NCBI GenBank assembly: GCA_047967505.1
Contig: CM106541.1
Origin: Dipteris shenzhenensis
Lineage: Eukaryota > Polypodiophyta > Polypodiopsida > Gleicheniales
Strand: one strand, 5' to 3'
DNA length: 64,000 nucleotides
Shown here piece by piece: positions 34,590 to 43,650 of the stretch. Each line of letters opens with the position of its first letter. Within the stretch, counting starts at the first letter, position 1. The translations under genes and the position numbers were made by a program. A model generated the notes under the pieces. The model had not been told where the DNA came from. It made no database searches and saw nothing but the letters and a program-made list of their open reading frames with translations.

Positions 34590-36290
34590 GTGCGCACTAG
34601 AGTGCCGGCCTTGCCCTTAGGCACGTACACTCATTGGAGGGGTGGTTGCCATTGCATACCCCACACCATACATTATCTCTTCGTGGAAACAAGTGGGGGT
34701 TTCGTGGCACCTCCTTGGAGGTTCCTATCCTCCATTGTTGGCCTAGCTGATCCAACAAATTGGAGACCAACTCACTCATATACAAGCCCTTAGGTTTGTT
34801 AGCCTCCTACTTGATTGACTCTACACTCGAGGACCTAATCGATGGAGCTATTTCTGAGGGGACTGAGGCCTTGTTCGAATTCACCTTGTCCATCATCTTC
34901 TCACATATACAGATGGCCACCTTAATGCATTGATCAAAGGAGGTAGGGTTCATCACCATGAGGTGGTCGTGCAGCTTCGGGTCTGCCAATCCGATAAGGA
35001 AGCAAGGCAACAATCGTTCGTCGCTCATTTGCTCATATGGCTCATAGTGGGCATTAAGGTGCTTGATCTTAGCAATATAATCCCTCAGGGACTCCTTGTC
35101 ATTCTGTTTTACCCCATACAATTGGTTGATCGGGCTCTATTTATGGCCGCTAGGGGTGAACCCCACAATAAAAGCCTTTCTCAATGTCTCCCAGTTGATC
35201 TTTTCTTCTGGGGTGAGAGCCCTATACCATTGGCCTGCCTTGCCATCCACGCTGAGACCAAACATGCCTTGCCATCCAGGCTGAGACCAAACGTGTTGGC
35301 CATCTCTAGGTCTCTGCATACACCAAAGGCTTCACAAATCTATTCAAACCGCTCCACGTGGGAGATCGGGCCTCCTTTTCCTAGGAGCTTGGTCATTAGC
35401 TTGGAGATGGCTATGGGACGGCTTCTCGAGGGATTCGCCATCCCTGCAGGAAACAATGGGGTGAGTGGAGGTGGTGGTGTCCCCCTTCCTAGGGCGTTCA
35501 CCAAAATACCCATTGCCTCATCAGTCAACACCATTTGAGCAGCTAGTGGAGGTGGTGTTGCTGTGGGCCTAAGAAGATGCATGGCTGCTGGCCCACGTGG
35601 TGGTCCCCACATAGTTGCTAGTACTACCATTAGAACGGAGGTACCAAGGCCTATATTCATTGGTGCAACTAGTAGATGGGAAGGGACGGATCCCCGGAGG
35701 TAGTGGGTCCTGGGGCATGATAATGTTGGTTCCATGTAGCGGGCGGTAGGGTGGAAACGGTGTTGCCCCATAGTTGATGAAGGCTGGTGGCACCAAGGCT
35801 GTTAGAGGTTCATAAGGCACTCCACCTTGGAAGTTCCTAGTATCCCCTCGGCTCGGGTCTTTCCTTCAGAATTCCCTCATCCATGGATCTTCATCATCCA
35901 TATTTTCCCACTAGGGAGGTCTAGCATAGGCGGAGGGTCCTGGATCGGCAAAAGTGGTTTTTGTCCCGGTCTGTGGTTCAGGAGCTAGCTGCTATTGGCC
36001 TTCCCACCCTATTGACATACCAACAAAGGGGTTCTCCATGTCTGTCGACTTTGTTCGACCTAAGCAGCCAAACATGTTGGAGAATGTACCTCTAAGCATG
36101 GATGCAATTGAAGGTGCAGGAGAGTTGGGAGAGGTTACACTTGTGAATGGAGCTTTCAATGCCCTTGGACCCAAGGGGTCTTGCATTACTTCTTCCAGAC
36201 TCTCTGTTTCATATGAACTAGATAGAGTTTTCACTCAGGGACTTACTAATGAGTGGAGGCTTGGATCAAGCTTCCGAATTCCCATCTAGG
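34590..36290 (-). pseudogene. Ty3/gypsy gag relic, minus strand
   Basis: Minus-strand pieces in order: a Pro-rich N-terminal part (36.2-35.4 kb), GKAGQWYRALTPEEKINWETL with FIVGFTPSG (35.2 kb), and LYGVKQNDKESLRDYIAKI with FLIGLADPKLHDHL (35.1-34.9 kb). A knuckle W-C-G-V-C-N-G-N-H-P-S-N-E-C follows near 34.65 kb, again CX2CX3HX4C. These are the gag core and nucleocapsid of a gypsy element. Stops occur at about 35136, 35339 and 35991, with several frame changes. Nothing like pol is found to the left, so this too is gag only. Confidence 0.8.
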
Positions 36291-36780
36291 AGGGAGGGTG
36301 GGCTCTGAGCATAGCTTGAAGCACTTTCTTCTAGCACAGGACCCTTTGGCAAAATCCTTCTGGACCTCAAGTGGGGATGCCTCTAGCTGGGCACACTCAG
36401 GCTGAACTGAGGTTCTAGAATTTTCTTTTAATTGTTTGGCTACCCTAGAGGTATCACACCGGTCGACGACATAGCTCTATAGTGACGGGCGATGGGATAC
36501 AGGTTTTGTGGGCAGGCCACTACATAAGTGTAATAGTGATGGGGGCGGAGTAGGAATAACAATGGGCAGTGGGATAGAGGTATCATGACAAACGGCAGAA
36601 TAGATCTTGCCACGTGGTTAGGGAGAACATCCACAAGTACTATCCTCGCGGGCATAGACATATGGTTAAGACACCGAGCGATGAGATAGGGAATCACACA
36701 ACAATTCTTCTGCATTCAAAATGGGTTTTATTTTCCTATAATCAAAACATCCACATTGCTTGAAATTATACTAAATAACA

Positions 36781-36946
36781 TTAATACCACTTCACCCATA
36801 TGTGGGACAACCAAAGTGTCATTTGAAAGCATAGGATTGCATAATACATAGAGAAATATTACCACATTACTGTTAGCTCACCCATATGTTAAGAAACCCA
36901 AGTGTCATTTGAAAGCATAGGATTTCATAATACATAGAGCATATTT
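36781..36946. repeat. Tandem duplication, about 100 bp unit
   Basis: The phrase GTGTCATTTGAAAGCATAGGAT followed by TAATACATAGAG occurs at about 36817 and 36910, each preceded by a CACCCATATGT phrase. A candidate LTR starts right after it at 36947. Confidence 0.8.
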
Positions 36947-37215
36947 GTTGAGAGTTCATGCTTAACATCATGTGATCATGTGTGCATAGCACCATCATGT
37001 GATCATATGTGCATAGCACTAACCTTATAGAGTGCTATAAAGGAAAGGGTTAGATCCCCTAACCCTAACCCTAAAAGGGTTTGTATATATTCTATTTTTT
37101 CAACTAAATCTAGTGTACAGTTAGTCATTTGTGGTGTGTTCTCTAGCTGTGCCCTCTCTCCTCATCTCCACTCTTCTCCTTTCCCCTCTTCATATTTTGT
37201 CCTGGTATCAGAACT
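36947..37215 (+). repeat. Possible copia 5' LTR with primer site
   Basis: TGTTGAGAGTTCATG opens a block with a TATATATTC box near 37084. About 250 bp later comes TGGTATCAGAACT (37203-37215), one mismatch from the initiator-Met primer site. The base pair before the primer site is not CA, so the LTR end is uncertain. No partner LTR with the same start is seen in the window. It could be the left end of the copia whose gag begins at 39819. Confidence 0.45.
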
Positions 37216-39818
37216 CCCTTGCCTTCCGCTGAGGCATTGCGATTCTTGAGAATGCGAAAGAGATTGAGAGATTGAGAGGTTTCTATCTTTCATTCTGTTG
37301 ATGAAAGATTTTCGTTCATGTGAGAGGAATTTCCGTCCATTCATCTCCTTTGAGAGTTCAGAGAGAGAGAGAGAGAGATTTCATTCATTCAGTTCACTTC
37401 AGTTGAGTGAAGAGATTGCCATCCATTTGGAAAGAGAGTTATGTTGTTCTTCATTCTCAAGGTTCATTTCATGAGAGAATGGTTCTGTGAGGTCTCTTTC
37501 TGATTTATAAGTTCATTCTTCTCTCCCGATTGTAGCATTTTGAGCACGTGTTCAACATTCCTTGAGTCGTCTCTTCTATTCTCTATGTATTCTTTATGCT
37601 CAAAGAAAATAGAGACAACTCTACTCTCCAAGCAACTGCCAGCCTTTCCAAGTGAAAACGCTTTCGGCTCTAGAAGGAGACCCTCCATCCAACAACTGGC
37701 TCACAGTCTGGGCTCCCACGAGACAACATCAGCCTTCTAAGGATCCGCGGCTCTATAGTCTCTAGCACAGCCGCCTCTCCAAACAAACGCTAGGTGACTC
37801 AACTAAGGTGACCCTACAACAAATCTTGCAACGAGATCCTACAATGATGGCTTTGCATAGCTCCCTAGCTCTTCATCGATCCGCCAAAACAGCTCCTTCT
37901 CCAATGGCTGCTTCGACTCCAAGGTGACCTCAAAGAGAATGGCCAACATAATTTGGCACCCAGCGCCCGTCTTCCCAAAGCACCTTCTCCAACAAGGCTC
38001 CACCACCAAGCTCTCGATGTAGCTTCAACTAGCCACAGATATGGGTTGTAGCCACGGGCTGCATTTCCTACAACAACAGTGCCACCAGACGACCAAAATC
38101 TATAGTCCCAACACTCTACAACGAGCTACTCTCACTGACAACAACCATGACTACAAACGTGCCATCCACAGAGGTTCATAGAGGAGCTGGAGCTCTAGAC
38201 TCAGCGATGGCTCTCCATGCGACAACCTAGTGCCTCTCCAAATGGAACTGTACTAGCACCAGTCCACCGACAACTCCATCTCCAGCAACTAGTCTGAGAC
38301 AGCCAAGACAATCCACACAACTGGTTCAGCCATCTTTGAGTGCCGCCTCTAGTAGCAAACACCTTGTAGACGAATCTCTCAGGGCCAACGAGCCGCTCCT
38401 CCAGCAAAGTCACCTAGCTCCAGCTCCAAAGCGCTTCGCCTCCACGAGCTCATGGACAATAGCGCCAATGGAATCTTCCTCTCCATCCGTCTACCATCAC
38501 AAACGACGACAGAATCACTAGATTTCGTCAGCATCTTCTATAGATTCTGGTGCCCGGCAATCAGACACGTGGTAGATAGGATAGAATCAGGGTACGATGA
38601 AGATGACCTTGGATTAACTGGTTGATCCACAGTTGGACACGTGGCACCTTATCTCTAAGTGCCACATCATCTTATTTGACACGTTAGCAGCCCCGTGAGT
38701 TTGCCACATCATCAACTCATTCGATCTACCACATCACCCTACCAGGTCAGTTGCCATGTCACTTGTGCCACGTTAGCAGACATGTCATCTTGCCACATCA
38801 TCAATGCCATGTCATCAAGCCACATCATCAGGCCACATCATTTGGCCATGTCATCACTGCCATGTCACCTCAGCAGTGCCACCTCAGCAATCCAATCAGC
38901 ACTAACCTTTGCAGGCACACATAGTGCTCCACAGGCACTTCATGTGACCACTCTTGCCACCTCAGCACAGGGTTTTTATAGGCACACCTCTTGCTAGGCA
39001 CACTGTCATATTTTCACTGCATGTGACTCACAGTGACACATCATCATTGAGCACATATGCACTCCTTTTGCCCCTCCACCTAGATCAAGTCATATCTCTT
39101 GATCCAGGAAGAATTTGAGGGTGCTCCAAAAAGGAAAGTCGCTCGTTTTTTCGTCCTCTACGCATCGTCACATCACATGCACATTTTGGCACAAGTTACA
39201 CTCACATTTGAGCCTCACCGACAAAACCACTTCACACACATTTGCCTCTACATTGACACATCTGACCCATCACTTAAAAAGAACAAAAGAAAAGGAATTA
39301 TTTGCTGTTCTTTCATCGATCGACGGTTGGTTTAGATCTAGATCAGAGTAGACTAGATTGCCATAGAGGGGACACTTTGAATTTCCCCAAGTTGCCAATC
39401 TAAGCCATGCCCGAAATTCTCGACTAGTACCTACTCGGAGTCAGTCCATACGCTCACATACGGTTTCACATCATTACATTACCTGAAACCTTACGTTCAT
39501 CAGTTCAGTGAGTAGACTTCAGAGTTCAGAGGCATTGCAGATTGATTCAGGGGGCAGATAGCACTTGATTTCACACACATGCCACCATTGTAAAGCCTAT
39601 TCGGCTATCTCTAGCATCGTGCACATTATTTCAACCTTGTATAGCCTCTTGGCTATTCCTGGCATCATTGCCACAAGCCTTGTAATACAGATCAGATTTT
39701 ATATACTGCAGTTCTATCTTCACCGATGGTTCAGAGATTTCACTTGGCATATTCAATGTATTTGCAGTTGATTCATATAGAGATTTCACGACACTTTTGA
39801 GTACATATCTTGCACCAT
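37216..39818. other. Long presumed leader, no gene; GCCACATCATCA minisatellite at 38640-38905
   Basis: No coding pattern recognised. From 38640 to 38905 units such as GCCACATCATCA and GCCATGTCATCA recur about fifteen times with variable spacing. The C/A-rich stretch 37.75-38.5 kb has no repeats I could align. Confidence 0.5.
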
Positions 39819-40280
39819 GTCGACTAGTACGTGGAAATACCGAATGGAGACCATTCTTGTGCTTTAGGACAAATGGGAGTATGTCAATGGATCTACACCT
39901 AGACCATTGGCCAATCTAGCCACCAGTAGCTCTACTCCATCTGTTGTCACAACACCAGCAATGGGATCTACATCTACAGAAACAATTTTCGCACCAGTAG
40001 CAAATCGTGCCATTGCCCGAGCTCAAGCAGAATGGGATAAGAAAGACAAGTATGCCTATCACCTGATCAAGAAGAATGTGCAAGATGTCATGCTAGGACA
40101 ACTCAACACAGTCAAAACATCAAAAGAAGCATGGGATATGTTCGCAGCTCTCTACGAGTCCATGGTCGAGCTTTCCAAAGTTGAACCTCCAAATTTGAAT
40201 AATAGCAGAAGATCCCACAAGAAAGCTGAAGGAGGAAATCATAGAAAAGGCAAGGCCGAACAATTCAATGAATTTGGATG
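39819..40280 (+). pseudogene. Copia gag N-terminal fragment
   Basis: The frame from ATG 39819 reads TSTWKYRMETI, a TAG near 39868, then DKWEYVNG and, after an Ala/Thr/Ser-rich linker, RAQAEWDKKDKYAYHLI and LNTVKTSKEAWDMFAALYES. This is a copia gag start. The frame then runs into KKAEGGNHRKGKAEQF and stops, which suggests that the middle of gag is deleted. It resembles the fragment at 16.4-17.0 kb. Confidence 0.82.
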
Positions 40281-40667
40281 AGTCCAAACAAGGATCGTTG
40301 AATTGTATCTTGCAAAGCCAACTCCCTCAAAATCTGAGCCACCTCCTCTTGAATGGTCCCTTGAGGGGCTAGAAGGAGTATGTGCAACAAATGAACCCTT
40401 ACTTGGGAACACCTTACTAGTGGAAAGGTTACCCCACAGTTCCCAATGTAAGAAGTTTCAAAAGTATAAGCCACATGTGCAGATGAAGATTGATCAAGAG
40501 ACTTCAGAAAAAGAAAATTACCAAGAGCCTCACAAATTGGTTAATGATACTATGTGAGTCATTGTTTGCTTGGGTGTAGCCATTTTTGGTGAGGTTCACG
40601 GACTTTTTTGTATATAGGTATATTGCATGACCCATAACTTATGCATTGCTCAATGAAATTCGGCAAA

Positions 40668-41176
40668 CTAAGGTTGGGGTTCAGATACAGTTGCATGGAT
40701 ACACTGATGCTGATTGGGCTAGTAGTATTTATGATAGACGATCTACTAGTGGATATGTGTTTTCTTTTGGGAGTGCTGCAGTCACTTGGGGTAGCAAGAA
40801 ACAGCCTACAGTTGCCTTATCGAGCACAGAGGCTGAATACAAGGGTGCAGCAATGGCTACATGTGAGGCATCTTGGTTGCATAAGCTGCTTTATGATATG
40901 CATCAGTCTATAGATGGGCTAGTTGTCATTTATTGTGACAACATGAGTAGTATACACTAGGCAAATAACCCAGTCTATCATGCTAGAACAAAGCACATTG
41001 AGGTGCATTACCACTATGTACGGGAGAACGTTCTAGTAGGTTTTATTGATCTAGTTTATGTCAGCACAGAGGATCAGGTAGCTGACATATTCACGAAGAC
41101 ATTGGGCGTAGAGAAGCTGTGCAAGTTCAGAGACCTGCTTAGTGTGTGCAGGTATTGGGATTGAGCTCGAGGGGAG
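40668..41176 (+). pseudogene. Copia A RNase H, second copy
   Basis: Near-identical in protein to 1-650 (minus): VQIQLHGYTDADWAS, DRRSTSGYVFSFGSAAVTW, ALSSTEAEYKGAAMA and HARTKHIEVHYHYVRE. The open frame ends at a TAG (40958-40960) where element A has Leu in SSIHLANNP. It continues in frame afterwards up to a polypurine tract GAGGGGAG at the LTR. Sequence upstream of 40668 is unrelated to family A, so the copy is truncated there. Confidence 0.93.
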
Positions 41177-41533
41177 TGTTGAGATATCGAGCTCCACTCG
41201 TGATATGCCAGGGTGATCGTTGTGCATTTATGTCACTGACTTATTAGCTGCAGATGCAGTTGGTACACCACCCATGAATAATAGTTGGATGATAGCTATC
41301 TTTATGTACTCTAGTTAGTGGCTCAGTTAGTATGCCACCTAGGTTAGTTGAGTTTGGTTTGAGACCCACATATAGGGTTCATCTATTCCTTTTTGTACGA
41401 GAGAGAGTTTTTTGGCTTTCACAACTAAGAAGAGGAAAATTGTTTTCAGCCTCCACCTTTGTGTGTATTTCCCCATTGTGTATGTGAGAAAGCTGCAAGT
41501 GAGACTTCTTACCTCTCTCCCAGTCTCTTCACA
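41177..41533 (+). repeat. 3' LTR of a second copia A copy (357 bp)
   Basis: Starts TGTTGAGATATCGAGC and ends CTCTTCACA. It matches the 5' LTR at 4988-5340 in the opposite orientation, with scattered substitutions and small indels. The adjacent AAGAT on the right has no partner at any left end visible. Confidence 0.92.
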
Positions 41534-41534
41534 A

Positions 41535-41870
41535 AGATATCATAGGAGAAGTTGAATGGAGAACCATCATCTAAACCACCAATTGCTCTACCTTGGACAG
41601 TGGACTGCAAGGCCTATATATTCTGTCCAACAACCTATGACATTTTAGCTCTTAGATCCTTTATTGGTGTGGCATCTGCATCCATTGAAGCCAACCACTT
41701 TCTAGCTTATGTCTTATCAAGGAGTTGACCTAGGCTAAGTCCTTTCTTCTTATCCACATCAATTGACTTGCCAGCTAACTCATCATCAGATTTTAATAAA
41801 AATAATAGTACCGAGAGAGCAGCCTCACTTTGAATCATTGGGGTGACCACTTCATCCAAGTTGCTATGCA
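41535..41870 (-). pseudogene. Unidentified coding relic
   Basis: One minus-strand frame reads almost open for about 110 codons: VTPMIQSEAALSVLLFLLKS, DELAGKSIDVDKKKGLSLGQ, LLDKT, a TAA, ARKWLASMDADATPIKDLRA and VQGRAIGGLDDGSPFNFSYD. The three internal stops (TAA, TAG, TAG) fall where Gln would fit. Amino acid composition and helix-like periodicity look like a real protein, but I do not recognise the family. It abuts the copia A LTR at 41533, which apparently cut it. Confidence 0.5.
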
Positions 41871-42010
41871 CCTGTTGCTCAAGCCCAACCTGTTGCTTGT
41901 CATCCCAACCTATCGCTTGAGCAATAGGGTGACCCCAACCTGTTGCTTGAGTAACAGGTCACCCCAACCTATTGCTTGAGCAACAGGTTGGGGGATATAT
42001 CCAACCTATT
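41868..42010. repeat. Cluster of palindromic CAACCTGTTGCTTGAGCAACAGGTTG-like units
   Basis: Units of the form CAACCTGTTGCTTGAG plus the complementary AGCAACAGGTTG occur four to five times in 140 bp. Adjacent units can pair with each other, so the segment can fold into alternative hairpins. Confidence 0.85.
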
Positions 42011-42045
42011 GCACAAATTTAAAAAATTCATTAAATTTTGGTATA

Positions 42046-42250
42046 CTTTAGGGATAGGGTTAGGGTTTAGGGTTAAGAATTTAGGATTTAGGATTTAGGA
42101 TTTAGAGTTTAGGGTTTAGGGTTTAGGATTTAGTATTTAGGATTTTAGGATATAGGGTTTATGATTTAAATGTTTAAAGTTTAGGATTTATGGTGATTAA
42201 GATGTTTTGATATTAATTGTTTAAAGTTTAGGATGTAGGGTTTAGGTTTA
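42046..42250. repeat. Degenerate telomere-like TTTAGGG repeats
   Basis: Starting at GGGATAGGGTTAGGGTTTAGGG, the strand runs through about twenty units of TTTAGGG and variants TTTAGGA, TTTAGAG and TTTATGG. TTTAGGG is the common plant telomere unit. This is an interstitial, decayed block. Confidence 0.88.
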
Positions 42251-42340
42251 ATGCTTTCTCTGCTAGTTTTGATATAAAAGTTATTAAGTAATAATAATCT
42301 CAATGATTATTTACTATGTCTTTTTCGAGTTGCTAATCTA

Positions 42341-42750
42341 TTTTTGTACATAAAACACGTATTCACCCCAATAGAGGGTATGTGGTGTTATATAAGAAGA
42401 ATGAAGTGGTGGCTTTTGGATGAATTCATAGTCTTGATCCTATGTATGTGTGTCATTTCCAATGTTGTGGTGAGAGAAGATGTGTAGTGATAATCACCAA
42501 TATTGTAAATCCTAAAGTACATTTAAAATATCCACATGGAGACTTTGAAACATTGGGATAATCACCAATATTGTAAATCCTGAAGTACATTTAAATTATC
42601 AGCATGGAGACTTTGAAACATTGGGAGATATCTTACAAGTGACATATTTGATATGTAAGCACACAGAACGCTCTGGGTTCAAGACGAAATTGTTCCAAAG
42701 ACATACTTTCAAGATATCAAGAAAACTTATTATGAGGGAAAAAAAGTAGA
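42341..42750 (+). pseudogene. Upstream coding relic of the GHTHEDID gene
   Basis: The frame starting near 42340 reads HKTRIHPNRGYVVLYKKNEV, a TGA where Arg would fit, then HSLDPMYVCHFQCCGERRCV and NPKVHLKYPHGDFETLG. A 68 bp tandem duplication (42489-42556 and 42557-42624) breaks the frame, after which it resumes as GDILQVTYLI and runs to a TAG at about 42747. The pattern HLxYPxGDxxTLG resembles small domains seen in plant transposon-encoded proteins, but I cannot assign it. It is in the same frame and strand as the gene that follows. Confidence 0.55.
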
Positions 42751-42936
42751 GAAGTTATCTTGCTCCGGAGAAGTTTTAGCAATTGGCAACTTTAAGGGCT
42801 ATGCTTAGAGTTTTCTCTTTATAGTGGAGATAATTAAGTTAATTAGGGCAAGTGTCATTAAAAATGCAATGGATAGTACTTCACATCTAGACATCCATAA
42901 TACTATGTCTCATCTATAAGTTCATAGTACTTGTAA

Positions 42937-43650
42937 ATGGGGGTTAGCTTTCTTAAAATCAAGTTTGCTCAAGACAGTTTCCTTCAATGTCATGGAAGAC
43001 ACAACAGAATATTACATAAGAAAAGGATTATAACACAAATGGGTTCCAAATTGATAAGAAGCTATAGTAGTGATCAAGAGTATCATAGTGGCATGCTCAC
43101 AGATATTGAGGACATTATAGTAACAAATGTTGATGCAGAAAAGGCTTTTTGTGTTGCAAGTGACTCAAATATACTCACTGGTATAGAAGACTTGTCTTGT
43201 GTTGCAAGTGACGTTGCAAGTGACTCGAACAGGCTCACTGGTATAGAAGACTTGTCCTGTGTCGCAAGTGACTCAAACAGGCTCACTGGTATAGAAGACT
43301 TAGACTCAAACATGCTTACTGATATAGAAGACTTGTCTTGTGTTGAGAATAATAAGATGGGACCACAAAGAAAATTACACATAAAGATCGATGGGATAAG
43401 TGATGCAATAATAGGAATTGATGATATTAGTGACAATGATCATGATGTTACTACTCGAATGCAGGGCAAAGGGGGCAAAGAATTTGAGACTTATCATGTT
43501 GTTCGTAATATTATTGCTAGCATGCCAGAGAATATAGATGGGAGAATCTTGAGTTACGAAGAAGAAACAGTTCAACCACAAAATTCAAGAGACATTGGCA
43601 ACAAATTGACATCAATGAACATGTCTACCAGATTGCCAAACGTGGACTAA
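42937..43650 (+). CDS. Hypothetical protein with in-frame 16-residue repeats (5' part of the GHTHEDID gene)
   Basis: An open frame of 237 codons (GTG or TTG-like start is unlikely in a plant, so the real start may be an internal ATG such as 43039). It contains three to four copies of a 16-residue unit close to VASDSNRLTGIEDLSC (43150-43340), with an older unit GMLTDIEDI just upstream. It is Asp-rich in the second half. The stop at 43648-43650 comes where the next frame already encodes the conserved downstream region. A frameshift or an unseen intron probably separates the two parts. Function unknown. Confidence 0.45.
   Translation: MGVSFLKIKFAQDSFLQCHGRHNRILHKKRIITQMGSKLIRSYSSDQEYHSGMLTDIEDIIVTNVDAEKAFCVASDSNILTGIEDLSCVASDVASDSNRLTGIEDLSCVASDSNRLTGIEDLDSNMLTDIEDLSCVENNKMGPQRKLHIKIDGISDAIIGIDDISDNDHDVTTRMQGKGGKEFETYHVVRNIIASMPENIDGRILSYEEETVQPQNSRDIGNKLTSMNMSTRLPNVD

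Noticed and set aside
36440-36715. 91-codon minus-strand frame
   Set aside because: It lies upstream of the gypsy gag relic, but its sequence resembles no gag and has no supporting context.
38640-38905. CRISPR-like array of short repeats
   Set aside because: Units are only about 12 bp, degenerate and irregularly spaced, with no cas genes, and the context is a plant nuclear genome. It is a minisatellite.
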